From: Ruegeria marina
GTDB taxonomy: Bacteria; Pseudomonadota; Alphaproteobacteria; Rhodobacterales; Rhodobacteraceae
DNA length: 64,000 nt
Reading direction: 5' to 3'
Assembly (NCBI RefSeq): GCF_900101475.1
Contig: NZ_FMZV01000002.1
Span: forward strand, 395,330 to 459,329
Position numbers and translations under genes: made by a program. The notes beneath the pieces were generated by a model. That model worked only from the letters and a program-made list of their open reading frames with translations. It ran no database searches and had not been told where the DNA came from. Below are positions 1 to 9,008 of this stretch, piece after piece (position 1 is the stretch's first letter; every line of letters starts with the position of its first letter).

Positions 1-231
1 TTGGCTTATGACGGCATCGCGGCCATAGGCGCTCTGGTCGGCGCCGGAAAATCCGACGCTCTCACAGGCGCAGCCCTTACTCAAAGCGCCGGGTTTCAGG
101 GAGTCGGAGGGATCTTCCGTCTTCGTCCGGATGGCACTAATGAACGGGGACTTGCTGTTGCCACAATTCAGAACAAACAGGTGGTTGTGATTGACCCTGC
201 CCCACAAAGCTTCTCAGGCGCCGGCTTCTGA
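1..231 (+). CDS. Penicillin-binding protein activator (LpoA/LppC-like), C-terminal end only
   Basis: An open frame enters from the left edge and ends at TGA 229-231, giving the last 76 residues. The stretch GGIFRLRPDGTNERGLAV followed by VVVIDPAP is typical of the periplasmic-binding-protein fold at the C-terminus of LpoA/LppC-like lipoproteins, which are annotated in alphaproteobacteria as penicillin-binding protein activators. Such proteins sit in the periplasm and support peptidoglycan synthesis. The real start lies outside the window. The next gene, glnD, begins inside the last 41 bases of this one, so the two are probably co-transcribed. The family call rests on a short fragment. Confidence 0.72.
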   Translation: MAYDGIAAIGALVGAGKSDALTGAALTQSAGFQGVGGIFRLRPDGTNERGLAVATIQNKQVVVIDPAPQSFSGAGF

Positions 232-3022
232 GCCGATTTACGACCACCATGCCATTCAGCCGAAGCTGACCGGAGACCTTGTCCGGGATCCGGTCGAGGT
301 ATTCGATGCTGCATCCGTGTTCGACCGTATCCGGACGGCAGCGGACGAAGCCACGGACAACGCTGCGCTGCGCAGCGCTGTCGTGGCAGTCCTGCGGGAA
401 GTGCAGACAGACGGGCGCACCGCCATAGCCCAAGGTTTTGCCGACAACCCCTTCGCCGCCCGCCCGATGACCCGGGCCTACACCTACCTGACCGACGGGC
501 TGGTGATGACGGCACTCTATGTGGCGGCAAACCTGCTGCATCCTCTGGCCACTCCCACACAGGGAGAACGCATTGCCGTCATGGCGGTCGGCGGGTACGG
601 CCGGGGCGAGATGGCTCCGCATTCGGATGTCGACCTGTTGTTCCTGACCCCTTACAAGATCACCGCCTGGGCGGAGAGTGTGATCGAGTCGATGCTCTAC
701 ATGCTGTGGGACCTGCGTCTGAAAGTCGGGCATTCTTCGCGCACGGTGACAGATTGTCTGCGGCTCGGACGCGAGGATTTCACCATTCGCACCGCACTGC
801 TGGAACACCGGTTCCTGTCGGGGCACCTGCCGCTGGCCCAGTCGCTCGACAAGAAGTTGAAATCGGACCTGTTCAAGGACACCGAGCGCGAGTTCATCGA
901 GGCCAAGCTGGAAGAACGCGACGCCCGGCACCGCAAGCAGGGTCAGCGCTACATGGTCGAGCCCAATGTAAAGGAAGGCAAAGGCGGATTGCGTGACCTG
1001 CAATCGCTGTACTGGATCTCGAAATACGTGTACGGGGTCAAGGATACCGCCGAGCTGGTGCCACTGGGCCTGTTCACCCCGGCGGAGTACCAGACCTTCG
1101 TGCAGGCCGAGGATTTTCTCTGGGCCGTGCGCGGGCATCTCCATATCGTGACCGGCAGGGCAACCGAACAGTTGAACTTCGACCTCCAGGTAGAGGTCGC
1201 CGATCGCATGGGATACGAGGATCGTGCGGGCCGGCGCGGGGTCGAGATCTTCATGCAGAAATATTTCCGCGAGGCGACCCGTGTCGGCGAGTTGACACGG
1301 ATATTTCTCACCAAGCTCGAAGCACAGCACATGAAGGGCGCGCCGCTCCTCGAACGGATCTTCCGACGCAGGCCGAAGATCAAGCCCGAATACAAGGTCG
1401 TGCATGGACGGCTTGATGTCGTCGATCCCAAGGCATTCCTTTCGGACAAGTTGAACCTGTTGCGCCTGTTCGAGGAAGGTCTGCGTACCGGGATGCTCAT
1501 TCACCCGGATGCCATGCGTTTGGTCACGGCCAATCTGGCCCTCATCGACGATGAGATGCGCAACGACAAGGAAGCCCAGCGCCTGTTCCTGGACCTGCTG
1601 CTCAAACACGGAAATCCGGAACGTGCCCTCAGGCGGATGAACGAACTGGGCGTTCTCTCCGCCTTCATCCCCGAGTTCGAACCGATCGTGGCGATGATGC
1701 AGTTCAACATGTACCACAGCTATACGGTCGACGAGCACATCATTCAGACCATCGTGAACCTCGCCCAGATCGAAAAGGGCGAACTGGTCGAAGCCTTGCC
1801 GTTGGCGTCGTCAATCCTGAAGGCGGGCGTCAATCGAAAGGTGCTGTACACCGCGTTGTTGCTGCATGACATCGGCAAAGGCAGGCCCGAAGACCATTCG
1901 ATCCTGGGCGCCCGCATCGCTCGCAAGGTGGCGCCGCGCCTCGGCCTCAACAAATCCGAATGCGAAACGGTCGAATGGCTGGTGCGGTATCATCTGCTGA
2001 TGTCCGACATGGCGCAGAAACGGGACATCTCCGACCCTCGCACGGTGCGCGATTTCGCCAAGGCGGTGCAGACGGTAAAACGTCTCGACCTGCTCACCGT
2101 GCTTACGGTCTGTGACATCCGCGGTGTGGGTCCGAATACCTGGAACAACTGGAAAGCCACGCTGCTGCGCGCCCTGCACGCCGAAACCAAGCGCGCGCTG
2201 GAAACCGGGATGGAGGATCTGAACCGCGAAGGTCGCGGCAACGAGGCCAAGAAGGCGCTGCGCGAAGCGCTCTCTGATTGGCCGCGCGAGGATCTCAAGG
2301 TTGAAACCGGCCGCCATTACGACCCGTACTGGCAGGGCCTAAACCTTTCGACCCATGTCGAATTCGCCGAGATGCTGCGCAAGCTGGAAGAAAGCGGCGA
2401 TCCGGGCGCCGTCGAGATCCGCCTTGAGCCGGATCTTGACCGCGATGCCACTCGCGCCTGTTTCGCGATGGCCGACCATCCCGGCATCTTCTCGCGCATG
2501 GCCGGCGCGCTGGCGCTGGTTGGCGCGAATGTGGTCGACGCCCGTAGCTACACGACCAAGGACGGCTATGTGACAGACGCTTTCTGGATCCAGGACGCCG
2601 AAGGCCATCCCTACGAAGCCTCCCGCCTGCCCCGGCTGAGCCAGATGATCCTCAAGACGCTCAAGGGTGAAGTGGTGGCGCGCGAGGCGCTGAAATCCCG
2701 CGACAAGATCAAGAAGCGGGAGAAAGCCTTCAATGTTCCGACCCATATCACCTTCGACAACGACGGGTCCGAAATCTACACCATCATCGAGGTCGATACC
2801 CGCGACCGGCCCGGCCTGCTCTATGATCTGGCGCGCGCCATGGCCGCGGCGAACGTCTACATCGCCAACGCGGTCATCGCGACCTATGGCGAGCAGGTCG
2901 TCGATACATTCTACGTCAAGGACATGTTCGGCCTGAAATACTATTCGGAATCCAAGCAGCGCACCCTTGAGAAAAAACTGCGCGAAGCGATCTCCGAGGG
3001 CGCCAAAAGAGCCGCTTCATGA
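191..3022 (+). CDS. glnD: [Protein-PII] uridylyltransferase / uridylyl-removing enzyme
   Basis: Bifunctional cytoplasmic nitrogen sensor that uridylylates PII when glutamine is low and deuridylylates it when glutamine is high. The 943-residue product has the full domain set. The nucleotidyltransferase motif GGYGRGEMAPHSDVDLLFL lies at about residues 131-150. The HD hydrolase motif LHDIGKGRPEDHS lies near 557. Two ACT domains sit at about 755-835 and 860-935. The start is TTG at 191: the in-frame codon just before it is a stop (TGA 188-190), the next in-frame Met is about 90 residues in, and a weak AGGTGG lies 6 bases upstream. It overlaps the preceding gene and shares ATGA with murJ. Confidence 0.96.
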   Translation: MTLPHKASQAPASEPIYDHHAIQPKLTGDLVRDPVEVFDAASVFDRIRTAADEATDNAALRSAVVAVLREVQTDGRTAIAQGFADNPFAARPMTRAYTYLTDGLVMTALYVAANLLHPLATPTQGERIAVMAVGGYGRGEMAPHSDVDLLFLTPYKITAWAESVIESMLYMLWDLRLKVGHSSRTVTDCLRLGREDFTIRTALLEHRFLSGHLPLAQSLDKKLKSDLFKDTEREFIEAKLEERDARHRKQGQRYMVEPNVKEGKGGLRDLQSLYWISKYVYGVKDTAELVPLGLFTPAEYQTFVQAEDFLWAVRGHLHIVTGRATEQLNFDLQVEVADRMGYEDRAGRRGVEIFMQKYFREATRVGELTRIFLTKLEAQHMKGAPLLERIFRRRPKIKPEYKVVHGRLDVVDPKAFLSDKLNLLRLFEEGLRTGMLIHPDAMRLVTANLALIDDEMRNDKEAQRLFLDLLLKHGNPERALRRMNELGVLSAFIPEFEPIVAMMQFNMYHSYTVDEHIIQTIVNLAQIEKGELVEALPLASSILKAGVNRKVLYTALLLHDIGKGRPEDHSILGARIARKVAPRLGLNKSECETVEWLVRYHLLMSDMAQKRDISDPRTVRDFAKAVQTVKRLDLLTVLTVCDIRGVGPNTWNNWKATLLRALHAETKRALETGMEDLNREGRGNEAKKALREALSDWPREDLKVETGRHYDPYWQGLNLSTHVEFAEMLRKLEESGDPGAVEIRLEPDLDRDATRACFAMADHPGIFSRMAGALALVGANVVDARSYTTKDGYVTDAFWIQDAEGHPYEASRLPRLSQMILKTLKGEVVAREALKSRDKIKKREKAFNVPTHITFDNDGSEIYTIIEVDTRDRPGLLYDLARAMAAANVYIANAVIATYGEQVVDTFYVKDMFGLKYYSESKQRTLEKKLREAISEGAKRAAS

Positions 3023-4560
3023 AGCCCATTCGCCTTATGGCCGGCTTTTTCACGGTCGGGTTCTGGACTCTGGCCAGCCGCATCCTGGGCTTTGTCCGCG
3101 AGATGATGCTGGCCGCCTACATCGGCCCTGGCCCGGTGATGGACGCCTTTGTCGCCGCTTTCCGCCTGCCCAACCTGTTCCGACGCTTCTTTGCCGAGGG
3201 CGCGTTCAACGCCGCCTTCGTGCCGATGTTCTCGAAACGGCTTGAGGCGGGCGAAGATGCCATAGTCTTTGCACAGAAATCGCTGAACCTTCTGACGGCA
3301 GCCGTGCTGGGCCTGGTTGGATTGGCGATGGTGTTCATGCCAGTCCTGATCTGGCTCACGGCAAGTGGTTTTGCAGGAGATGCACGGTTCGATCTGGCCG
3401 TGGGCTACGGCAAGATCGTGTTCCCCTACATCCTGTTCATGTCCCTGGCGGCATTGTTTTCCGGCGTATTGAACGCAACCGGCCGTTTTGCCGCCGCTGC
3501 CGCCGCGCCAGTGCTTCTGAACGTGTTCGCCTGTGCGGCGATGCTGGCAGGGTCGGTGTTCGGCGGCGCAGTGATCGACTGGCTGATCTGGGTCATCCCC
3601 GTGGCGGGCGTGGCGCAACTGGCACTGGTCTGGATCGCGACCGAGCGGGCGGAGATTCGCCTGCGTCCGGGCCTGCCGCGCCTTGACCCCGAGATGCGCC
3701 AACTGGTCCGCGTCGCCTTTCCCGCCGCTCTGGCAATGGGGGTCACACAGATCAACCTCGTGGTGGGTCAGTTGGTGGCCTCGCGCACCGAAAGCGCGGT
3801 CAGCTGGCTGTTTACCGCGGACCGACTGTATCAGTTGCCGTTGGGCGTGGTCGGTATCGCAGTCGGTATCGTCCTTCTGCCCGACCTGTCGCGTCGCCTG
3901 CGTGCCGGCGACATGGCGGGATCGCGCGATGCCTATTCCCGCGCGGGCGAATTTTCCCTGATCCTGACCCTGCCCTCTGCCGTGGCGCTGGTGGTGATCC
4001 CGTCGCCGCTGGTCTCGGTCCTGTTCCAGCGGGGCGCCTTCGGGCCAGAGGACACCGCCGCGACCGCGATTGCGGTTGCAATCTATGGGATGGGCCTTCC
4101 CGCGTTCATGTTGCAGAAAGTATACCAGCCGCTGTTTTTCGCGCGCGAAGACACCCGGAGCCCGTTCCGCTATGCGGTGGTGGCAATGGTGGTGAACGCG
4201 GGACTGGCCTTTGGCCTCTATCCTCTCGTCGGCTGGTTCGCACCGGCCATTGCCGCCAGCGCGGCGGGCTGGACCATGGTGGCGCTCCTGGCGGCCGGTG
4301 CGCGCCGCATGGGCGAGGTCGCACGGTTCGACGCACGTTTCCACCGTCGGGCCGGGCGCATCCTGGCCGCATCGCTGATCATGGGCGCTGTCCTATTCGG
4401 TATCCTCGTCCCCTTTGCCTGGGTTCTGGCCCTGCCTGGCTGGCGCTATCTTGGCTTGCTGGCGCTCATCCTGCTGGCCGCGGTCGTCTATTTCGGGGTC
4501 GGACACCTTATTGGCGCCTTCCGCCTGTCGGAATTCAGACGCGCGCTGAGGCGGTCATGA
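3019..4560 (+). CDS. murJ: Lipid II flippase MurJ
   Basis: Inner-membrane flippase that moves undecaprenyl-linked peptidoglycan precursor (lipid II) to the periplasm. The 513-residue protein is hydrophobic throughout, consistent with about 14 membrane segments. It starts with the family's N-terminal signature (SRILGFVREMMLAAYIGPG, about residues 16-34) and contains NLFRRFFAEGAFNAAFVP near 51. The start codon overlaps the glnD stop in an ATGA, so the two are translationally coupled. The glnD-murJ pairing is known from other alphaproteobacteria. Confidence 0.95.
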   Translation: MKPIRLMAGFFTVGFWTLASRILGFVREMMLAAYIGPGPVMDAFVAAFRLPNLFRRFFAEGAFNAAFVPMFSKRLEAGEDAIVFAQKSLNLLTAAVLGLVGLAMVFMPVLIWLTASGFAGDARFDLAVGYGKIVFPYILFMSLAALFSGVLNATGRFAAAAAAPVLLNVFACAAMLAGSVFGGAVIDWLIWVIPVAGVAQLALVWIATERAEIRLRPGLPRLDPEMRQLVRVAFPAALAMGVTQINLVVGQLVASRTESAVSWLFTADRLYQLPLGVVGIAVGIVLLPDLSRRLRAGDMAGSRDAYSRAGEFSLILTLPSAVALVVIPSPLVSVLFQRGAFGPEDTAATAIAVAIYGMGLPAFMLQKVYQPLFFAREDTRSPFRYAVVAMVVNAGLAFGLYPLVGWFAPAIAASAAGWTMVALLAAGARRMGEVARFDARFHRRAGRILAASLIMGAVLFGILVPFAWVLALPGWRYLGLLALILLAAVVYFGVGHLIGAFRLSEFRRALRRS

Positions 4561-5141
4561 GCCGGCTGGACTGTCCATCCGGAACGGTCCTGTTTCACGC
4601 AGGAGAGGAGTGCCCTGGCTTCCTGCGCCTCGACGAAGGATCAATCCGCGTCACCCTTACCGCCGCGAACGGGCGCGAGGTTGTGCTGTACCGGGTCGGG
4701 CCCGGCGATGTGTGCCTGCAAACCTTCGCCTGCCTGACCGAGGGTCGCAGCTACAGCGCCGAGGGCGTCACCGAAACGCATACGCGTGGAACCCTGATGA
4801 GCCATGCCGAGTTTCGCCGCGCGCTGGCCGAAGATGACGGGTTCCGGTCCGAGATCCTGCACGCGGTCGCCCGCCGCTTTGCCGATTTCGAACATCTTGT
4901 CGAAGATGTCGCGCTGACCGGCTTCGACGCCCGTCTTGCCCGCGCTTTGTTGCGCCTTTCGAAAGACGATAGCGTAACCGCGACGCACGAGGCGCTGGCC
5001 GCCGAAACGGCATCGGGCCGCGCCTTCGTCAGCCGCCGGCTTGCCGAATTCGCGCGCCAGGGGCTGGTCGAACTGGCGCGCGGGCGGGTCACGCTACTGG
5101 ACCGCGCCGGCCTGGAACGGATTGCCGCAGACGAACGGTGA
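4557..5141 (+). CDS. Crp/Fnr-family transcriptional regulator, short and Cys-containing
   Basis: A 194-residue regulator with an N-terminal cyclic-nucleotide-binding-type beta-roll (about 5-110) and a C-terminal winged helix (about 145-190; THEALAAETASGRAFVSRRL matches a Crp-type helix-turn-helix). It is shorter than usual Crp proteins (about 230). Four cysteines lie at residues 6, 19, 53 and 59, in the sensory domain. That permits thiol or metal-based sensing, but no ligand can be read from sequence. Its start overlaps the murJ stop (ATGA). The next gene is a DUF2892 membrane protein of a family often linked with sulfur or rhodanese genes, so it is a plausible target. The effector is unknown. 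Confidence 0.8.
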   Translation: MSRLDCPSGTVLFHAGEECPGFLRLDEGSIRVTLTAANGREVVLYRVGPGDVCLQTFACLTEGRSYSAEGVTETHTRGTLMSHAEFRRALAEDDGFRSEILHAVARRFADFEHLVEDVALTGFDARLARALLRLSKDDSVTATHEALAAETASGRAFVSRRLAEFARQGLVELARGRVTLLDRAGLERIAADER

Positions 5142-5152
5142 CACTGTCACCG
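5136..5152. promoter_or_regulatory. 17-bp perfect inverted repeat between Crp-type regulator and DUF2892 gene
   Basis: CGGTGACA-C-TGTCACCG: two 8-base arms around one base. It overlaps the regulator's stop codon and lies 61-77 bases before the DUF2892 start. No T-tract follows, so it does not look like a terminator. It could be an operator for the regulator just upstream, although its odd spacing differs from classical Crp (N6) and Fnr (N4) sites. Function inferred. Confidence 0.4.
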
Positions 5153-5213
5153 ACGCGTGAGCCGCATCAGGTCAGGATGAGGACATGTGAACTTTCCTGA
5201 AAGGAACCCGGAC

Positions 5214-5405
5214 ATGACCCGCAACGAAGGCACTTTCGACCGTGCGGCCCGCATCATCCTTGGACTGGCGCTGCTTTCCCTGACCGTCGTTGGCCCGCAA
5301 ACCATGTGGGGCCTGATCGGTATCGTACCGCTTTTGACCGGAATGGTCGGCATTTGCCCGCTCTACAGTATTCTCGGCATCAACACCTGCCCGCTGAAGA
5401 AATGA
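5214..5405 (+). CDS. DUF2892 family small inner-membrane protein
   Basis: A 63-residue protein, MTRNEGTFDRAARIILG at the N-terminus, then two hydrophobic segments (about 12-30 and 35-52) and a Cys-containing end (GICPLYSILGINTCPLKK). The N-terminal RxEgtfDRaaRiilG pattern and paired CP motifs are typical of DUF2892 (YgaP-type membrane domain) proteins, which often occur with rhodaneses or sulfide-responsive regulators. ATG 5214 was chosen over an upstream GTG (5187) because AAAGGA lies 8 bases before it. It follows the Crp-type regulator after 72 bases. Confidence 0.85.
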   Translation: MTRNEGTFDRAARIILGLALLSLTVVGPQTMWGLIGIVPLLTGMVGICPLYSILGINTCPLKK

Positions 5406-5423
5406 CCTCTGGCGGCCGGGCCG

Positions 5424-6110
5424 TCAGTCGTGACGGATCCGGCCGCGAATGCGCGACCAGCCGCCGGGCACCAGGAAGAACGACAGGACAAAGCCGGTGG
5501 CAAAGCCGACAAGATCGGCCACCCAGTCGAGCCCGCCACCGAACAGCAGCCCGAACAGGAGCTGCGCCCCCATAAGAAAGGCGATCAGGCTGAAGGCGCG
5601 CGCCTGATTCTCGCCCACCCGCGACAGGTTGCGCCACAAAAGCCAGGTAAACGCCCCGATCAACCCGTAGACAGGCGGGAACCCTCCGACCAGTGCCATC
5701 GGAGAACTGGTCAGCACGCCGTACCCCAGCGCCCCCACCGCGCCCGAGGCGACGAATACCACCAGCATGGCGAGGCTGCCAAAGCTTTCGGCCACCATCT
5801 TGCCCATCGCCAGCACGAAGACACAGACAAAGAGCGACTGGGTAAACGATACATTGACGAACGGATAGGTCACGAACCGGATCACGTGTTCGACAGGCCA
5901 GCGTCCGGACTCCCACATCCATGCCAGGATATCAGGCGAAAACGCGTAAGACTGCATCGCCGCCAGCCGCCAGCCCACCGCCTGCGGCCCGCCGACAATC
6001 CCGCGCGCGCCAAACGAAAAGGCCAGTTCGATCCCCATGATGAACAGCACCAGCGCCACCACGACCGGCGGCAGGGGGTTCACGGGCGATGTATCGTTAT
6101 CACTGCTCAT
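5424..6110 (-). CDS. Rhomboid-fold membrane protein, predicted proteolytically inactive
   Basis: A 228-residue polytopic membrane protein with the rhomboid topology (about six hydrophobic segments) and the RFVTYPFVNVSF loop-helix pattern. The catalytic Ser motif GxSG is replaced by GGFP (142-145). The TM6 catalytic His is replaced by Asp in VADLVGF (197-203). The TM2 His/Asn pair is also absent (SFTQSLFVC). The fold family is clear, but intramembrane protease activity is not supported. Neighbours are a convergent DUF2892 gene and a divergent trpS. The role may be substrate or chaperone binding, as in iRhoms and derlins, but this is inference. Confidence 0.82.
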   Translation of the reverse strand: MSSDNDTSPVNPLPPVVVALVLFIMGIELAFSFGARGIVGGPQAVGWRLAAMQSYAFSPDILAWMWESGRWPVEHVIRFVTYPFVNVSFTQSLFVCVFVLAMGKMVAESFGSLAMLVVFVASGAVGALGYGVLTSSPMALVGGFPPVYGLIGAFTWLLWRNLSRVGENQARAFSLIAFLMGAQLLFGLLFGGGLDWVADLVGFATGFVLSFFLVPGGWSRIRGRIRHD

Positions 6111-6195
6111 GGGCGGGCCTTTCCCGGCTGTTGACGTCCCTTTGCCTCATGGGTAAGCGACGGAGGCCGAATTTTCCAGACGGGAGTTTCCCATC

Positions 6196-7224
6196 ATGAC
6201 CGAAACCAAATTCACGCCGCGCGTGTTTTCCGGCATCCAGCCCTCGGGCGGGCTGACGCTGGGCAATTACCTGGGCGCGATCAAACGCTTCGTCGACATG
6301 CAGGGACCGAAGTTCGCAACCATCTACTGCATGGTCGACCTCCACGCCATTACCGTCTGGCAGGACCCCGCCGCGCTGAGACGCAACACGCGCGAGCTGT
6401 GCGCCGGGTTCATCGCCTCGGGCATCGACCCGGAACAGTCGATCCTGTTCAATCAGTCCCAGGTTCCCGAACATGCGCAGCTGGGCTGGATCTTCAACTG
6501 CGTGGCGCGCATGGGCTGGATGCAGCGCATGACCCAGTGGAAAGACAAGGCCGGCAAGAACCAGCAGAACGCATCGCTGGGCCTGTTCGCCTATCCCTCT
6601 CTGATGGCCGCCGACATTCTGATCTACCACGCCACCCATGTCCCGGTGGGCGAGGACCAGAAACAGCACCTGGAACTGACCCGTGACATTGCGATCAAGT
6701 TCAACAACGATTTCGGTGTAGATTTCTTCCCCGTCACCGAACCGGTAATCGAAGGCGCCGCGACCCGAGTGATGAGCCTGCGCGACGGCACCAAGAAGAT
6801 GTCGAAATCCGACCCGTCCGACATGAGCCGGATCAACATGACCGATGATGCCGACGCGATCGCGCAGAAGATCCGCAAGGCCAAGACCGACCCCGACGCC
6901 CTGCCCTCGGAGATCGAGGGGCTGGAAGGGCGTCCCGACGCCCGTAACCTGGTCAACATCTATGCCGCCCTTGCCGATCAGAGCGTCGAGCAGGTGCTGG
7001 CCGAGGTGGGCGGCAAGCAGTTCCGTGAATTCAAACCGATGCTGGCCGAACTGGCGGTTTCCAAGCTCTCGCCGATCTCCTCCGAGATGGCGCGCCTGAT
7101 GAACGATCAGGCCGAAATCGACCGCATCCTGGCACGTGGCGCGGAACGCGCCCGCGTCATTGCCGAACCGATCCTGCGCCAGACCTACGACATCGTGGGC
7201 ATGGTCTCGTCCGCGCGGAACTGA
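6196..7224 (+). CDS. trpS: Tryptophanyl-tRNA synthetase
   Basis: Class I aminoacyl-tRNA synthetase that charges tRNA-Trp in the cytoplasm. The 342-residue product has the N-terminal ATP-binding region [13 protein letters not shown] (about 16-28, carrying the HIGH-equivalent), the family block [20 protein letters not shown] (about 135-154), and the KMSKS loop as [10 protein letters not shown] near residue 200. GGGAG lies 9 bases before ATG 6196. A strong hairpin plus T-run follows the stop, so it is probably monocistronic. Confidence 0.97.
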   Translation: MTETKFTPRVFSGIQPSGGLTLGNYLGAIKRFVDMQGPKFATIYCMVDLHAITVWQDPAALRRNTRELCAGFIASGIDPEQSILFNQSQVPEHAQLGWIFNCVARMGWMQRMTQWKDKAGKNQQNASLGLFAYPSLMAADILIYHATHVPVGEDQKQHLELTRDIAIKFNNDFGVDFFPVTEPVIEGAATRVMSLRDGTKKMSKSDPSDMSRINMTDDADAIAQKIRKAKTDPDALPSEIEGLEGRPDARNLVNIYAALADQSVEQVLAEVGGKQFREFKPMLAELAVSKLSPISSEMARLMNDQAEIDRILARGAERARVIAEPILRQTYDIVGMVSSARN

Positions 7225-7230
7225 TGTGCG

Positions 7231-7257
7231 CCCGCGCAGGCGTTCTGCGCGGGTTTT
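7231..7257 (+). terminator. Intrinsic terminator after trpS
   Basis: CCCGCGCA, a 7-base loop and TGCGCGGG form an 8-bp stem, followed by TTTT. It lies 7 bases after the trpS stop. Confidence 0.8.
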
Positions 7258-7311
7258 CTACCTTTCACAAGGCGCGGATCCATCCGATATTCGGAAGAAA
7301 GGAGACGCGCC

Positions 7312-7797
7312 ATGACCTATACTGCCCCTGCCGGCACCTGTGTCGGCCACGTTCATCTGAAAGTATCCGATCTAGACCGGTCGATCGCGTTCTATCGCGA
7401 TGTGCTGGGGTTCGAGTTGCAACAGAAATTCGGCGACAGCGCTGCCTTTCTGGGCGCGGGCGGCTATCACCATCATATCGGGCTGAACACCTGGCACAGC
7501 CGGGGCGGACCGCAACCCCACGCGCGGGCGACAGGTCTTTACCATTCGGCCTTCCTGTATCCCGACCGAAAGGCGCTGGGGACGGCCGTGCGCCGTGTGA
7601 TCGAGGCCGGTGTGCCACTGGACGGCGCCGCCGACCATGGCGTCAGCGAGGCTGTGTATCTGAAGGACCCGGATGGAAACGGGGTGGAACTGTACCGTGA
7701 TCGCCCGGTCGAGGACTGGCCCCGCCTGCCCGACGGAAGCCTCGCCATGGTGAGCGACCCGCTGGATCTGCGGGCACTGATCGCCGAAGCGGAATAG
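7312..7797 (+). CDS. VOC-superfamily (glyoxalase/extradiol dioxygenase-like) protein
   Basis: A 161-residue vicinal-oxygen-chelate protein. Paired beta-alpha-beta modules begin with VGHVHLKVSDLDRSIAFYRD (about 8-27). The candidate metal ligands are His in that strand, His in the GGYHHHIGLNTWHS stretch (about 50-63), and Glu in DPDGNGVELYRDRP (about 121-134). It lacks the duplicated four-module extradiol dioxygenase arrangement and may be a glyoxalase, lyase or resistance protein. The substrate is not evident. GAAAGGAG precedes the ATG by about 8 bases. It converges on the leucine dehydrogenase gene. Confidence 0.82.
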   Translation: MTYTAPAGTCVGHVHLKVSDLDRSIAFYRDVLGFELQQKFGDSAAFLGAGGYHHHIGLNTWHSRGGPQPHARATGLYHSAFLYPDRKALGTAVRRVIEAGVPLDGAADHGVSEAVYLKDPDGNGVELYRDRPVEDWPRLPDGSLAMVSDPLDLRALIAEAE

Positions 7798-7822
7798 AAA
7801 GACCCCGGAAAGGGGCCTTTCC
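7797..7822. terminator. Bidirectional terminator between VOC gene and leucine dehydrogenase
   Basis: GAAAG-A-CCCC, loop GGAAA, GGGG-C-CTTTC: a stem with one mismatch, A-rich on one side and T-rich on the other. It sits between two convergent genes. Confidence 0.6.
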
Positions 7823-7828
7823 GATTGG

Positions 7829-8878
7829 TCAAGCCGCTTTCGAATGCAGGATTTCGTCGACGATGGCGTCGGCGACCTCTGCTGGGCTGACCGACAGTGT
7901 ACGGGCGCGCGTCAGGATGCGGTCCATGGTCCGGTCAAGCGCTTTCAGCTTTTCCTCCACCCAGACCTCGCGCCCCGAAATGCGCAGAATCTCGGTCGCG
8001 ACGTTGATGATGCCGCCGCCGTTTGCGACATAGTCGGGCGCATAGAGGATACCGCGCGCATGCAACCGCTTGCCGTCCTCGGGCGTGGCCAACTGGTTGT
8101 TCGCCCCGCCGGCCACGACGGCAACTTTCAACTGCGGAATGGTCTCGGAGTTCAGGATGGCGCCAATGGCGCAGGGGGCAAAGATGTCGGCTTGAACCCC
8201 ATAGATCGTATCGGGCGCAACCGTGGCCGCGCCGAATTCCGCGGCAACACGGGCAACCTGTGCCTCGTCGATATCGGTCACGATCAGCCTTGCCCCTGCC
8301 CGATGCAGGTAACCGCACAGATAGTGGCCAACATGGCCGAGGCCCTGGACCGCAACGGTGCGGCCAGACAGCTCCGCCGAGCCCAGCCGATGTTTTGAAG
8401 CGGTCCGGATCGCGTTGAAGATGCCCTTCGCGGTGATCGGCGACGGATCACCGCTGGCAAACTCCCCAACGGCCAGCCCGGCCACATAGGCCGTGCGCGT
8501 GCCGATCCGCGCCATGTCGGCGGGCGTCATACCCATGTCCTCGGCTGTCCAGTAGCGCCCCTCCAGAGCCTCGACAGCCATACCGAAGGCTTCGAGCAGT
8601 TCCGGCGTCTTGTCGGTGGCAGGGTTCCCGATGATCACCGCCTTGCCCCCGCCCAGCGCCAGATCGGCGGCTGCGTTCTTGTAGGTCATTCCGCGCGACA
8701 GGCGCAACGCATCAGTCAGCGCATCGGTTTCGTTCGCGTAGGGACGCATCCTGACGCCACCGGCAGCCGGACCGCGCAGGGTCGAGTGAATGGCGATATA
8801 CCCGACCAGCCCGCTGGCCTGGTCGACTATCCGCACGACCTCTTGGTGTTCGGGCGCATCGACAACGGTGATCTGCAT
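7829..8878 (-). CDS. ldh: Glu/Leu/Phe/Val dehydrogenase, probably leucine dehydrogenase
   Basis: NAD-dependent oxidative deaminase of branched-chain amino acids (for example leucine to 4-methyl-2-oxopentanoate). The 349-residue product has PAAGGVRMRPY (about 37-47), the catalytic-lysine segment MTYKNAAADLALGGGKAVI (about 65-83), and a dinucleotide-binding loop VQGLGHVGHYLCG (about 178-190). The start at 8878 was chosen because GGAGG lies 6 bases upstream; a longer frame to 8905 lacks one. It is divergent from an Lrp-family regulator, and a branched-chain aminotransferase lies just beyond, which supports a branched-chain substrate. Confidence 0.88.
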   Translation of the reverse strand: MQITVVDAPEHQEVVRIVDQASGLVGYIAIHSTLRGPAAGGVRMRPYANETDALTDALRLSRGMTYKNAAADLALGGGKAVIIGNPATDKTPELLEAFGMAVEALEGRYWTAEDMGMTPADMARIGTRTAYVAGLAVGEFASGDPSPITAKGIFNAIRTASKHRLGSAELSGRTVAVQGLGHVGHYLCGYLHRAGARLIVTDIDEAQVARVAAEFGAATVAPDTIYGVQADIFAPCAIGAILNSETIPQLKVAVVAGGANNQLATPEDGKRLHARGILYAPDYVANGGGIINVATEILRISGREVWVEEKLKALDRTMDRILTRARTLSVSPAEVADAIVDEILHSKAA

Positions 8879-9008
8879 GGAATCCTCCGAATTTCCTACA
8901 TCCAAGGTGCCACAGATCCAACGCCGGTTTTCACTAATATTGCGCGGCCGAATGGTTCAGGTTAGAGAAAATACACAATAATGCCACCCAGAATGGAGAA
9001 TTCCTCCA

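Noticed and set aside
137..1738. 533-codon minus-strand frame opposite glnD
   Set aside because: The glnD reading is supported by complete catalytic motifs; the antisense frame has none.
2941..4344. 467-codon minus-strand frame opposite murJ
   Set aside because: His/Gln/Arg-rich shadow without start context or domain.
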